DNA of 20,024 bases. Source: JALQTD01 sp964390365. Its GTDB lineage: Bacteria; Bacteroidota; Bacteroidia; Flavobacteriales_D; Sanyastnellaceae. The DNA lies in contig CAYMHW010000043.1 in the NCBI GenBank assembly GCA_964390365.1, forward strand, positions 1-20,024. Direction: 5' to 3'. Within the stretch, counting starts at the first letter, position 1; every line of letters starts with the position of its first letter. Shown piece after piece: positions 1 through 7,276 of the stretch. A model generated the notes under the pieces. The model saw nothing but the letters and a program-made list of their open reading frames with translations, was not told where the DNA came from and did not search any database. The translations under genes and the position numbers were made by a program.

Positions 1-2595
1 TGGACGGCGGGGATGCCCATTCGGGACCTCGGGCCGCGGGTGATGAGCGGGCGCGTGGTGGACCTGGCGGTGAAGCCGGGGGGCGCTGAATTTTACGTGG
101 CGTACGCGACGGGCGGCGTGTTCCACACGGTGAACCACGGGACGAGCTTCGAGCCGGTGTTCGATCACGCGGCCACGACGGCCGTGGGGTCCGTGGCGGT
201 GGATTGGGAACGGGGGCGGCTGTTTGTGGGAACCGGCGAGGTGAATTCGTCCCGGAGTTCGTACGCGGGGAGCGGGTTGTATCGGAGCGACGACGGCGGC
301 GCCACGTGGACGGGCATCGGGCTGGAGGACACGCACCACATCGGGCGCATTGTGCTGCATCCGGACGAACCGGACGTGATGTGGGTGGCGGCGGCCGGGC
401 CGTTGTACAGCGAGAACACGACCGGGGGCATTTACCGGACGGCGGATGGCGGGGCGACGTGGGAGCGCGTGTTGGGGGGTGCGGCGGGCATTGACTTGGT
501 GAGCGATCCGGTGGATCCGGACCGGCTGTTTGCCGCGCTGTGGGACCGGACGCGCCGGGCTTGGGATTTCACGGAAGGCGGCCCGGCCAGTGGCGTGTTC
601 GAGAGCCGCGACGGGGGGCGCACGTGGACCGATTTGACCGAGCGGGGTGGGCTGCCGGACCGGGCGATGTTGGGGCGGATGGGTTTGGCCTGGGATGGCG
701 AACGCCTGTTCATGCTGCTGGATGACCAAACCCCGCTGCCGCCCGAAGACCGCAACGGCCTGGCGCCCGACGACCTCATCGGCATGAGCACCCGGCGGTT
801 CGCGCGGCTCGACACCACGAAACTGCGCGGCTACTTTGACGAATTCGGCATCGACCTCCCGCTCGATTCCGTGCGCGACCTCATCGTCGGCGGCGCCCTT
901 CCGCCGGAAGTCCTGCGCGACTACGTGACCGACGGCAACCGGGCGCTCTTCGACGCGGGCGTGGTCGGCGCCTCCGTCTACACCTACGACGGCACGTGGC
1001 AACGCACCCACGAGGAACCCCTCGAAGCCGTGTGCTACACCTACGGCTACTACTTCGGCCTGATGGAAGTCGGTGCGGACGGCCACCTCTACATCGCCGG
1101 GGTGCCCCTCCTGAAATCCACGGACGGCGGGACCACCTGGGAAGGCATCAACGCCCCCAACGTGCACGTGGATCACCACGCCCTTTGGGTGGACCCGGAA
1201 AACCCGGCCCACCTCATCAACGGCAACGACGGCGGCGTGAATACCAGCTGGGACGGCGGCGCGCACTGGACGAAGTGCAACCACACGTCCGTGGCCCAAT
1301 GCTACGCCATCGAAGTGGACGATGCGGAGCCGTACAACGTGTACGTGGGGTTGCAGGACAACGGGGTTTGGGTCGGGCCGTCGGATTACGAGGCGTCGAT
1401 GCGCTGGCATTCCACGGGGCGCTACCCGTGGGAGGAGCTCGGGGGCGGCGACGGGATGCAGATCGAGGTCGATCCGCGCAACCCCGACCGGGTCTTCTTC
1501 GGATCGCAGTTCGGCTGGTACGAACGGCTCGATCGGGAGACCGGGGAGCGCATGGAGATTCATCCGAAGCACGAACTCGGCGAAACGCCGCTGCGCTGGA
1601 ATTGGCAGACGCCCATCCTTGTGAGCCGGCACGCGCCCGACACGGTGTACATCGGGGCGAACCGGGTGTTCCGGTCCGTGGATTCGGGGGTGGAATGGGA
1701 GGCCATCAGCGGGGACTTGACGCGGGGAGGCCGCCCGGGCGACGTGCCCTACGGCACGCTGACGTCCATTCACGAGAGCCCGCGGGTGCGGGGGCGGTTG
1801 GCGGCCGGCTCGGACGACGGGCGGCTGCACGTGTCGCTCGATGACGGGGCGACGTGGATCGAACGGGCGTTGCCCGTCGACTCGTTGTGGGTGAGCGAGG
1901 TGTTGTGGAGTGGCTTGGCGGACGACCGCATTTACGTGGCCTTGAACGCGTACCGATGGGACGATTTTGCGTCGCACGTCTACCGGAGCGAAGACGCTGG
2001 GGTGTCGTGGGCGCGGCTAACTGGACTGCCTTTTGAGCCGGTGAACGCCGTGTGCGAAGCGGGCGAACACCTGTTCGTCGGGACGGACGGCGGGGTGTAC
2101 GCGAGCTGGGATGCGGGTCGGACGTGGTCGGCGGCGCAGCCGGAGTTGCCGCGGGCGCCGGTGCACGATTTGGCGTTTCAGGAACGGGAGCGGGAGCTGG
2201 TCATCGGGACGCATGGGCGATCGGTTTGGGCGCTCGAGCTCGGGTTGTTCGCGGAGCAGCCGGTGGTGGCCGATGGGGTGCAGTTGCTCGCTCCGGACAC
2301 GGTGGCGCACCGGGAGGATTGGTCGCCGAGCGGGTGGCGCTGGGGCGATCGGACGCCGCGGACGGTGGAGACGTGGGCGTTCTTGCCCGAGGTGGGAAGT
2401 GCTACGTTGACGGTTCGGGATGCGGCCGGCGAGGCGGTGGCGACCGAGGTGTTTGCGGAGCGGCCGCGGGGTTGGCAGCGCTTGGCCCTGCCGTTAGCGG
2501 GAACGGACTGGGAGGCGGGCGACTACACGTGGACGTTGGCGGCTCCCGATGGAACGGAGTCCGCGGCGGTGCCGTGGGTCATGCGAAGCGAATAG
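1..2595 (+). CDS. BNR/VPS10-type beta-propeller protein, glycosyl-hydrolase-like (5' end cut off)
   Basis: The frame is open from base 1, so the gene enters from outside the window; the first ATG at 13 lies inside conserved sequence (DLGPRVMSGRVVDLAV) and is unlikely to be the true start. About nine Asp-box-like repeats of the form S-x-D-x-G-x-T-W are visible (RSDDGGATW, TADGGATW, ESRDGGRTW, KSTDGGTTW, RSVDSGVEW, VSLDDGATW, RSEDAGVSW, ASWDAGRTW and a degenerate one), typical of sortilin/VPS10 or sialidase-like propellers. The central HVDHHALWVDPENP and LQDNGVWVGP segments match, from memory, large Bacteroidota proteins annotated as glycosyl hydrolases without proven enzymatic activity. A non-propeller insert lies at about bases 735-960. 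The last ~110 residues look like a beta-sandwich; I see no obvious type IX sorting domain. The protein is probably exported, but the signal peptide would lie upstream of the window. Substrate and function are unknown. Family call is sound, function is not. Confidence 0.85.
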   Translation, partial: WTAGMPIRDLGPRVMSGRVVDLAVKPGGAEFYVAYATGGVFHTVNHGTSFEPVFDHAATTAVGSVAVDWERGRLFVGTGEVNSSRSSYAGSGLYRSDDGGATWTGIGLEDTHHIGRIVLHPDEPDVMWVAAAGPLYSENTTGGIYRTADGGATWERVLGGAAGIDLVSDPVDPDRLFAALWDRTRRAWDFTEGGPASGVFESRDGGRTWTDLTERGGLPDRAMLGRMGLAWDGERLFMLLDDQTPLPPEDRNGLAPDDLIGMSTRRFARLDTTKLRGYFDEFGIDLPLDSVRDLIVGGALPPEVLRDYVTDGNRALFDAGVVGASVYTYDGTWQRTHEEPLEAVCYTYGYYFGLMEVGADGHLYIAGVPLLKSTDGGTTWEGINAPNVHVDHHALWVDPENPAHLINGNDGGVNTSWDGGAHWTKCNHTSVAQCYAIEVDDAEPYNVYVGLQDNGVWVGPSDYEASMRWHSTGRYPWEELGGGDGMQIEVDPRNPDRVFFGSQFGWYERLDRETGERMEIHPKHELGETPLRWNWQTPILVSRHAPDTVYIGANRVFRSVDSGVEWEAISGDLTRGGRPGDVPYGTLTSIHESPRVRGRLAAGSDDGRLHVSLDDGATWIERALPVDSLWVSEVLWSGLADDRIYVALNAYRWDDFASHVYRSEDAGVSWARLTGLPFEPVNAVCEAGEHLFVGTDGGVYASWDAGRTWSAAQPELPRAPVHDLAFQERERELVIGTHGRSVWALELGLFAEQPVVADGVQLLAPDTVAHREDWSPSGWRWGDRTPRTVETWAFLPEVGSATLTVRDAAGEAVATEVFAERPRGWQRLALPLAGTDWEAGDYTWTLAAPDGTESAAVPWVMRSE

Positions 2596-3379
2596 CGTCC
2601 GGGACGAGGCACACCGGGATGGGCTCCATTTTGTGGCGGTTCGCTCGGTGGAGGCGCGTGTAGATGGCGTGGACTTCGGCGGCGCGGCCCGTGAGGGTGG
2701 CGGGGTCGCCGGTGAAGGCCATGGCGGCTTCGAGCTCGGGGTAGGTGGCGCCGATTTGGTCCTCGTCGGTGCGGTCGTCGCCCCACAGGCCGTCCGTCGG
2801 GGCGGCTTGCTGGATGGACTGCGGTACACCGAGGTAGGCGCCGAGGGCGAAGACTTCCGTCTTGACGAGGTCGGCGATGGGGCTGAGGTCCACGCCGCCG
2901 TCGCCGTACTTCGTGTAGAAGCCGACGCCGAAGTCCTCGACTTTGTTGCCCGTGCCGGCCACGAGGGCGCGGCGCTCTTGGGCCAGGGTGTAGAGGGCGG
3001 TCATGCGGAGGCGGGCGCGGGCGTTCGCCAGGGCGAGGAAGCGGGTGGCTTCGTCGGCGTGCGGTGGGATGGCGGCGGTGAGCGCGTCGAAGGTGGCCGT
3101 GAGGTCGACGCGGGTGCGGGTGAAGTGCGCGTGGGTGGCCGCGAGGTGAGCGAGGTGCTCTTGCGCGCGGGTCACTTGGGACGGCGCTTGGTGGATGGGG
3201 AGTTCCACGCCCGTGACGGCGAGGCCGGTGCGGGCGCAGAGCGTGGAGGTCACGGCGGAGTCGATGCCCCCGGAAACGCCCACGACGAAGCCGGTGACGC
3301 CGGCGCGGGCGGCGTAATCGGCGAGCCAAGCGGTGATGTGGTCCGCGACCGCGGCGGGGTTGAAGGAGCGGGCTGCCAT
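2579..3379 (-). CDS. nadE: NAD synthetase, ammonia-dependent
   Basis: A protein of 266 residues that makes NAD+ from nicotinate adenine dinucleotide, ATP and ammonia in the cytoplasm. The ATP-pyrophosphatase P-loop SGGIDS is at residues 36-41, followed by GTGNKVED (142-149), KYGDGGVDLSPIADL (157-171), PTDGLW (194-199) and HKMEPIP near the C-terminus. The length fits the short form; there is no N-terminal nitrilase-type glutaminase domain, so ammonia must come from solution or another protein. The ATG shares one base with the stop of the upstream PorT-like gene (TGATG), which decides the start and suggests translational coupling. The 3' end overlaps the convergent propeller gene by 17 bp with no terminator between them. 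Codons end mostly in C, unlike the G-ending style of the neighbouring propeller gene. Confidence 0.96.
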   Translation of the reverse strand: MAARSFNPAAVADHITAWLADYAARAGVTGFVVGVSGGIDSAVTSTLCARTGLAVTGVELPIHQAPSQVTRAQEHLAHLAATHAHFTRTRVDLTATFDALTAAIPPHADEATRFLALANARARLRMTALYTLAQERRALVAGTGNKVEDFGVGFYTKYGDGGVDLSPIADLVKTEVFALGAYLGVPQSIQQAAPTDGLWGDDRTDEDQIGATYPELEAAMAFTGDPATLTGRAAEVHAIYTRLHRANRHKMEPIPVCLVPDAIRFA

Positions 3380-4185
3380 CAGAACATCACGCCAACGGAG
3401 AGTTCGAGGAAGCCGGTTTTGCCCTTCATTTCCTGCACGAAGGGGTCGCCGGTCGCCGTGCCGGTGCCGAAGCTCGCGCCGGATTCGTCCACGGGGAGGC
3501 CGGTGGAGTGGGTGCGGACGGTGGTTTGGTCTGCAAACTGACTCGCCAAGCCCATGTTGTAGGCCAACCCCATGCAAATCGCGGTCTTCCCCAACAGCGA
3601 GCGCTCCGCGCCCAGCCCCACGATGAGCGACGGCCGGAACAGCCGCGTGGCGGCGTCGAAGTTCATGCGCTGCGGCTCCACCTCCTCGCTCACAACGGGG
3701 CTCCAGACCTCGCCCTGCGCCGTGCGGCTCCACGATGCGGAAGCCGATTCGTCCACCTCGGCGCGGACGTTGAGGCCGAGGCCGACCCCGAACTGACCGT
3801 AGTACGTCGTGTAGCCGATCTCTTTCGTGCGCATCTTGAACGTGAGCGGCACCTCAACGTATTGGTTGCGCACGTTCCATTGCACGGTGTTCACGGTCGC
3901 GGTGTCGCCGACTGCGTAGTGCCGAATGGTCGCCCCGGCATGGAACACGTTCACGCCGGTTCCGATGGCGTAGGTGTCCGTGAATTTGTAGTCGAAAATG
4001 AACTTGTAGCCGAAGCGCAGCGCCGGGTTGACGGGCTCGTGCGCGTAGTCGCGGGAGATGCCGTGGCTGAGGTTGGGCGCGAGGGCGAGGCCCAAATGCA
4101 CGTCCTTTTGTTGGCCCAGCGCCCCGGTGGTTTGGCCCAAAAGCAACACCGCCCACAGCGCACTCAATCGTCGAATCTGTTTCAT
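3379..4185 (-). CDS. PorT-like outer-membrane beta-barrel protein
   Basis: A protein of 268 residues starting MKQIRRLSALWAVLLLGQ, a good Sec signal peptide with likely cleavage after ALG near residue 24. The mature part is glycine- and aromatic-rich with alternating strands (LGLALAPNLSHG, FGYKFIFDYKF, TYYGQFGVGLGLNV, LELSVGVMF) and ends in phenylalanine, as outer-membrane barrels do. It resembles the OMP_b-brl_2/PorT family; PorT (SprT) is needed for type IX secretion, but this family has many paralogues, so orthology is not claimed. An in-frame ATG at 4197 (MAAKMKQ) is an alternative start. The gene is first in a pair with nadE and divergent from gldB, with only 46 bp between the two start codons. 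A TAnnTTTG box lies just upstream. The link with gldBC hints at an envelope or gliding role, which is inference. Confidence 0.75.
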   Translation of the reverse strand: MKQIRRLSALWAVLLLGQTTGALGQQKDVHLGLALAPNLSHGISRDYAHEPVNPALRFGYKFIFDYKFTDTYAIGTGVNVFHAGATIRHYAVGDTATVNTVQWNVRNQYVEVPLTFKMRTKEIGYTTYYGQFGVGLGLNVRAEVDESASASWSRTAQGEVWSPVVSEEVEPQRMNFDAATRLFRPSLIVGLGAERSLLGKTAICMGLAYNMGLASQFADQTTVRTHSTGLPVDESGASFGTGTATGDPFVQEMKGKTGFLELSVGVMF

Positions 4186-4206
4186 CTTTGCAGCCATCTG
4201 TTGGTC

Positions 4207-4214
4207 CAAAACTA
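4207..4214 (-). promoter_or_regulatory. TAnnTTTG -7 box upstream of the PorT-like gene
   Basis: On the minus strand the sequence reads TAGTTTTG, matching the Bacteroidota -7 consensus TAnnTTTG. It lies 9 nt before the ATG at 4197 and 21 nt before the ATG at 4185, so the 5' leader would be about 6 or 18 nt. I see no good TTG -33 element at the usual spacing. The box also sits inside the short region that must serve divergent gldB. Confidence 0.5.
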
Positions 4215-4231
4215 ACGCACACCCCGAAGCG

Positions 4232-5329
4232 ATGCACACCGATTCCCATCCGTTACGAACAAGCGGCCTCTCCATAACGAAGCGCATCGGCATCGGCCTC
4301 TCCTTCATGATCACGTTGATCTTGGCGTGGTGGTTCGCACAAGGCGGCAACCCGTGGGCGGTGGACCCGGCGGACGTGACGCTCGCCGAGCCGTTCGAAG
4401 TGGTGGACGCGGTGGCGCCCGTGGCGGCGTTGCAGAATCGGCCGATCGCGTCGGACGCGGAGCGGTGGGACGCGTTGCGCGCGCAATGGGGCGGGTTCGC
4501 GCCGCTTTACGTGGAGGAATTGCTGCAGCTCGGGCCGGTGGACGTGGACACGACCTTCACCGCGCTGGTTCGGTTTGCGCAGCACCCCGACATCGCCGCG
4601 ACGTTTGCGGCCATCGACACGACGAGCGGCCGCGTCACCGCTGCTGCCGCCGAGCAGCTCGAGCGGGCGTTCAAGCGGTTTCACCACCATTTTCCGGAGG
4701 AGCCCGTGCCGACGGTGGTGTGGATGAACAGCGCGTTCAACTACGCCGTGTTCCCGACGCCGGACCATTTGGCCGTGGGGCTCGACTGGTTCCTCGGCCG
4801 CGACCACCCCATCGTCGGACAGCTCGCGCCGGAGGTGTTTCCGGGGTACTTGCGCGACCGGATGGACCCGGAATTCTTGGCGGCCGATGCGCTGCGCGGG
4901 TGGTTGCTCGTGCATTTCGCGGAGCGCTACCACCGGACGCAGACGTGCGCGGACGAGCTGCTGTTTTGGGGCAAGGTCCTGTTCGTGTTGGACCAGGTGG
5001 CGCCGGAGTTGGACGACCGCTTGTGGATGGACTGGAGTGCAGACCAAATGTCCTGGGCGGTGGAAAACGAGCGCGCGGTTTGGCTTGAACTCCAGCCGCA
5101 ATCCATCCTCTTCGAGCGGGACTTCGGGCGGTACAACCGCTGGTTCGTGGAAGGCCCCTTCACCCGGGCAGCCGACATCCCACAAAACAGCCCGGACCGG
5201 CTCGGCGCCTGGATGGGCTACCGCATCGTGGCCGACTACATGGCCGACCACCCGGAACTCAGCCTCCGCGACCTCCTCGAAACGAAGGACCCCACTCCGG
5301 TGCTCAAGGCCTACCGCCCCGACCGTTGA
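4232..5329 (+). CDS. gldB: Gliding motility protein GldB-like
   Basis: A protein of 365 residues from the ATG at 4232. Residues ~19-36 (IGIGLSFMITLILAWWFA) form one hydrophobic N-terminal segment; the rest is soluble and acidic. Segments recalled from the GldB family are present: a HHHFPEEPVPTVVWMN strand, HLAVGLDWFLGRDHP, LRDRMDPEFLAADALRGWL, and a C-terminal LGAWMGYRIVADYM helix. GldB of Flavobacterium johnsoniae is a lipoprotein required for gliding; here there is no cysteine in the N-terminal region, so the protein looks anchored by the hydrophobic helix or exported by signal peptidase I. gldC follows 14 bp after the stop, as in other Bacteroidota, which supports the name. The frame is open further upstream to 4058, but that part lies across the divergent gene and is not protein-like. 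Confidence 0.82.
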   Translation: MHTDSHPLRTSGLSITKRIGIGLSFMITLILAWWFAQGGNPWAVDPADVTLAEPFEVVDAVAPVAALQNRPIASDAERWDALRAQWGGFAPLYVEELLQLGPVDVDTTFTALVRFAQHPDIAATFAAIDTTSGRVTAAAAEQLERAFKRFHHHFPEEPVPTVVWMNSAFNYAVFPTPDHLAVGLDWFLGRDHPIVGQLAPEVFPGYLRDRMDPEFLAADALRGWLLVHFAERYHRTQTCADELLFWGKVLFVLDQVAPELDDRLWMDWSADQMSWAVENERAVWLELQPQSILFERDFGRYNRWFVEGPFTRAADIPQNSPDRLGAWMGYRIVADYMADHPELSLRDLLETKDPTPVLKAYRPDR

Positions 5330-5331
5330 CC

Positions 5332-5339
5332 TACCTTTG
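5332..5339 (+). promoter_or_regulatory. TAnnTTTG -7 box directly before gldC
   Basis: TACCTTTG begins two bases after the gldB stop codon and ends four bases before the gldC ATG. With the usual spacing, transcription would start at or within a base or two of the ATG, giving a leaderless or near-leaderless gldC mRNA. No TTG -33 element is visible at about 19 bp upstream, inside the gldB 3' end, so activity is uncertain. Confidence 0.45.
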
Positions 5340-5343
5340 CCGC

Positions 5344-5673
5344 ATGGAAACTTCGAACATCCAGATCGTCGTCGAAAAGGACGAAAACAGCATCCCGGAA
5401 CGCATCACGTGGAGCGCTGACGACCAAGGCATCGTCGGCCGCGAAGCCCGGGCCCTCGCCCTCGGCCTGTGGGACGACGTGGAAGGCATCCCCATGGGCC
5501 TGCAACTCTGGACGAAGAAGATGACCGTCGAGGAAATGCACGCCTTCACCGCGGGCACGCTGATGCAACTCGCCGACACCTTCGAGCGCGCCACCTCCGA
5601 CAAGGACCACGCCGACGCCATCCGCATGTTCACGAAGGAACTCGCGAAGCGGCTGCGCGTCCCCGGCGCTTAA
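5344..5673 (+). CDS. gldC: Gliding motility protein GldC
   Basis: A protein of 109 residues with no signal peptide or membrane segment, so cytoplasmic. The sequence is typical of GldC: an N-terminal strand (SNIQIVVEKDENSIPERITWSADD), then EARALALGLWD, GLQLWTKKMTVEEMHAF and a C-terminal helical part ending near FTKELAKRLRVPG. In Flavobacterium johnsoniae GldC is encoded next to GldB and assists gliding; its biochemical role is not settled. Position right after gldB supports the assignment. The start at 5344 is preferred over an in-frame ATG at 5326 because that one lies inside the gldB stop region and GldC proteins usually begin close to this point. The stop codon TAA is shared as a TTAA palindrome with the stop of convergent engB. 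Confidence 0.88.
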   Translation: METSNIQIVVEKDENSIPERITWSADDQGIVGREARALALGLWDDVEGIPMGLQLWTKKMTVEEMHAFTAGTLMQLADTFERATSDKDHADAIRMFTKELAKRLRVPGA

Positions 5674-6287
5674 AGTTCAAACGTGGCGTTCGTCGTAGCG
5701 ATGAACTGCAGCAACTCCTCCCGCCCGTCGCCGTCCACCCCACTCGTGGCGAACACCGGCGGCATGCGGTGCCATTGCTTCAGCATTTCCGCCTCGTAGC
5801 GCGGCAGGAAACCCGCCTTTTCCTCGAGGTTCAGCTTGTCGAGCTTCGTGAACACGAGGACGAAGGGCATGCTGTTCTCCCCCATCCACGCCATGAATTC
5901 GAGGTCGATCTTCTGCGGAGGATGCCGCGCATCGACCAGCATCATCACGCACACCAGGTTCTTGCGCCCGAGCAGGTATTGCTCCGTCGTGCGCGCCCAT
6001 TTCGTGCGGTCCTTCTTGCTCACTTTCGCGTAGCCAAACCCCGGCAAATCCACCAAATACCAGCTCGCCTCCGGCGTCTGTGGGTTGATGATGAAGTGGT
6101 TGATGAGCTGCGTCTTCCCCGGCGTGCCCGAGGTCTTCGCCAAATCCCGGCGATTGACCAACTTGTTGATGAGCGACGACTTCCCCACGTTCGACCGCCC
6201 GATGAACGCGTACTCCGGACGGTCCATCGGCGGGCACTCCCGCGGGTGCGCGCTGCTCTTGACGAATTCGGCTTGGATGTTCTCCAT
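5670..6287 (-). CDS. engB: Ribosome biogenesis GTP-binding protein EngB/YsxC/YihA
   Basis: A small GTPase of 205 residues in the TrmE-Era-EngA-EngB family, needed for assembly of the 50S subunit. The G motifs are all present: G1 GRSNVGKS at residues 30-37, a conserved threonine region KTSGTPGKTQ for G2 (51-60), G3 DLPGFG (80-85), G4 TKLDK (147-151) and G5 ATSG (180-183). Length matches the family (about 200). The start at 6287 shares one base with the stop codon of the upstream hydrolase (TGATG), so the two are probably translationally coupled and transcribed together from the 7070-7358 region. The 3' end abuts gldC so tightly that both stop codons come from one TTAA. Its codons end mostly in G, opposite to gldC, meaning the same physical strand is C-rich across both genes. 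Confidence 0.97.
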   Translation of the reverse strand: MENIQAEFVKSSAHPRECPPMDRPEYAFIGRSNVGKSSLINKLVNRRDLAKTSGTPGKTQLINHFIINPQTPEASWYLVDLPGFGYAKVSKKDRTKWARTTEQYLLGRKNLVCVMMLVDARHPPQKIDLEFMAWMGENSMPFVLVFTKLDKLNLEEKAGFLPRYEAEMLKQWHRMPPVFATSGVDGDGREELLQFIATTNATFEL

Positions 6288-7069
6288 CACGCCTGCCCGA
6301 TTCCGCGCGACGCGTACCACTCGGACAGGATGCGGTTGAATTCCTGCGGATGCTCCATCATCGGAGCGTGCCCGCATTCATCGATCCAGAACAGATCGCT
6401 GTCCGGGAAGCCCGCGTGGAATTCCTCGGCCACTTCCGGCGGCGTGATTTGGTCGTTCTTCCCCCAAATCAAGCACACCGGCAAGCCCATGTGCGGCAGG
6501 TCCTTCGCCATGTTGTGGCGGATGGCGGACTTGGCAATCGCGAGGATGCGCAGCACCTTTTCCCGGCTGTTCACCGCTTCGAAGCATTCGTCGACCAGCT
6601 CGTCGGTGGCGTGCACCGGATCGTAGAAGGTCACGGCGACTTTCTCGCGGATGAAGGTCTTGTCCTCGCGGCGGGGGAAGCTGTTGCCAAACGCGTTCTC
6701 GTACAACCCGCTGCTCGCCGTCAACGTCAACGACGCCACCTTCTCCGGATGCTTCCGCGTGTAAATGAGTCCGACGTGCCCCCCGAGGCTGTTGCCGAGG
6801 AGGTGCACCCGGTCGAGCCCCATGGCTTCCACGAAACCGGCGATGTGCTCGGCAATGGATTTGGCACTGGTGCTCAGCAGCGGCAGCTCATAAATCGGCA
6901 GCATGGGGATGATGACGCGGAATTGCTGGGCAAAATGCGTGCGCACCTCCTCGAAATTGCTCAGCGCCCCGAAGAGGCCGTGCAGCAGCACAAGCGGTTC
7001 ACCGCTGCCACTCTCCACGAACCGGTATTCCCCCAGTTCCTTGATTTCCGGTGTGTTCGTTGCTTCCAT
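6287..7069 (-). CDS. Alpha/beta-fold hydrolase
   Basis: A protein of 260 residues with a complete alpha/beta-hydrolase set: oxyanion-loop LHG at 29-31, nucleophile elbow GNSLGG with Ser94, acid Asp206 in GKNDQITP, and His234 in ECGHAPMMEHP. The cap region between about residues 120 and 190 is helical and charged. No signal peptide is present, so it is cytoplasmic. The family contains esterases, epoxide hydrolases, C-C bond hydrolases and MenH-type enzymes; the substrate cannot be told from this sequence. It is the first gene of a pair with engB and is transcribed divergently from mraZ across a 289-bp region holding MraZ-like boxes facing this way. Such a hydrolase beside engB and mraZ is, from memory, common in Bacteroidota, suggesting a conserved but unexplained link. 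Confidence 0.9.
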   Translation of the reverse strand: MEATNTPEIKELGEYRFVESGSGEPLVLLHGLFGALSNFEEVRTHFAQQFRVIIPMLPIYELPLLSTSAKSIAEHIAGFVEAMGLDRVHLLGNSLGGHVGLIYTRKHPEKVASLTLTASSGLYENAFGNSFPRREDKTFIREKVAVTFYDPVHATDELVDECFEAVNSREKVLRILAIAKSAIRHNMAKDLPHMGLPVCLIWGKNDQITPPEVAEEFHAGFPDSDLFWIDECGHAPMMEHPQEFNRILSEWYASRGIGQA

Positions 7070-7181
7070 GTCGTCGCGTTTTCAGGCCAAATCGCACCGC
7101 GTGCAACCGACCCCGTGAACTGCAAAGGAAACGCAAAGCGCGCCTTCTTCCACCCCTCCCCGTCATCCCGTGCTGCCGTTT

Positions 7182-7190
7182 TGTTGATAA
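7182..7190 (-). promoter_or_regulatory. DnaA-box-like 9-mer
   Basis: The minus strand reads TTATCAACA, which fits a relaxed DnaA box (TTATnCACA, one mismatch). A related 9-mer, TGTTGAAAG on the plus strand, follows at 7193-7201, one helical turn away. Two or three such sites are too few to indicate an origin; a regulatory role is possible. Similarity only, no independent support. Confidence 0.3.
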
Positions 7191-7210
7191 CGTGTTGAAA
7201 GCCAAAACAC

Positions 7211-7230
7211 CCCACTTTCCCCCACTTTCT
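7211..7230 (-). repeat. MraZ-box-like repeats facing the hydrolase operon
   Basis: On the minus strand this reads AGAAAGTGGGGGAAAGTGGG, two AAAGTGGG units spaced exactly 10 bp. The first half (AGAAAGTGGG, plus 7221-7230) is a perfect 10-bp inverted copy of 7313-7322 in the array upstream of mraZ. The orientation points at the hydrolase-engB operon, whose start codon lies about 140 bp away. Confidence 0.6.
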
Positions 7231-7276
7231 CAAATCCGCGCCAATCAACGGTTTTGAACACACAACCCTTGATGAC

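Noticed and set aside
13..15. ATG at 13 as the true start of the propeller gene
   Set aside because: The frame is open to base 1, and conserved propeller sequence starts at once with no signal peptide, so the gene is cut by the window edge.
735..960. Non-propeller insert inside the BNR protein, at first looking like a foreign domain, with different codon style
   Set aside because: Segments such as MSTRRFARLDTTKLRGYF and DGNRALFDAGVVGASVY resemble, from memory, an insert present in other Bacteroidota members of this family. The codon style change is also seen in other genes without inserts.
4058..4231. Longer N-terminus for GldB
   Set aside because: It would overlap the signal-peptide region of the divergent barrel gene and reads as non-natural sequence; the ATG at 4232 precedes a proper basic-hydrophobic N-terminus.
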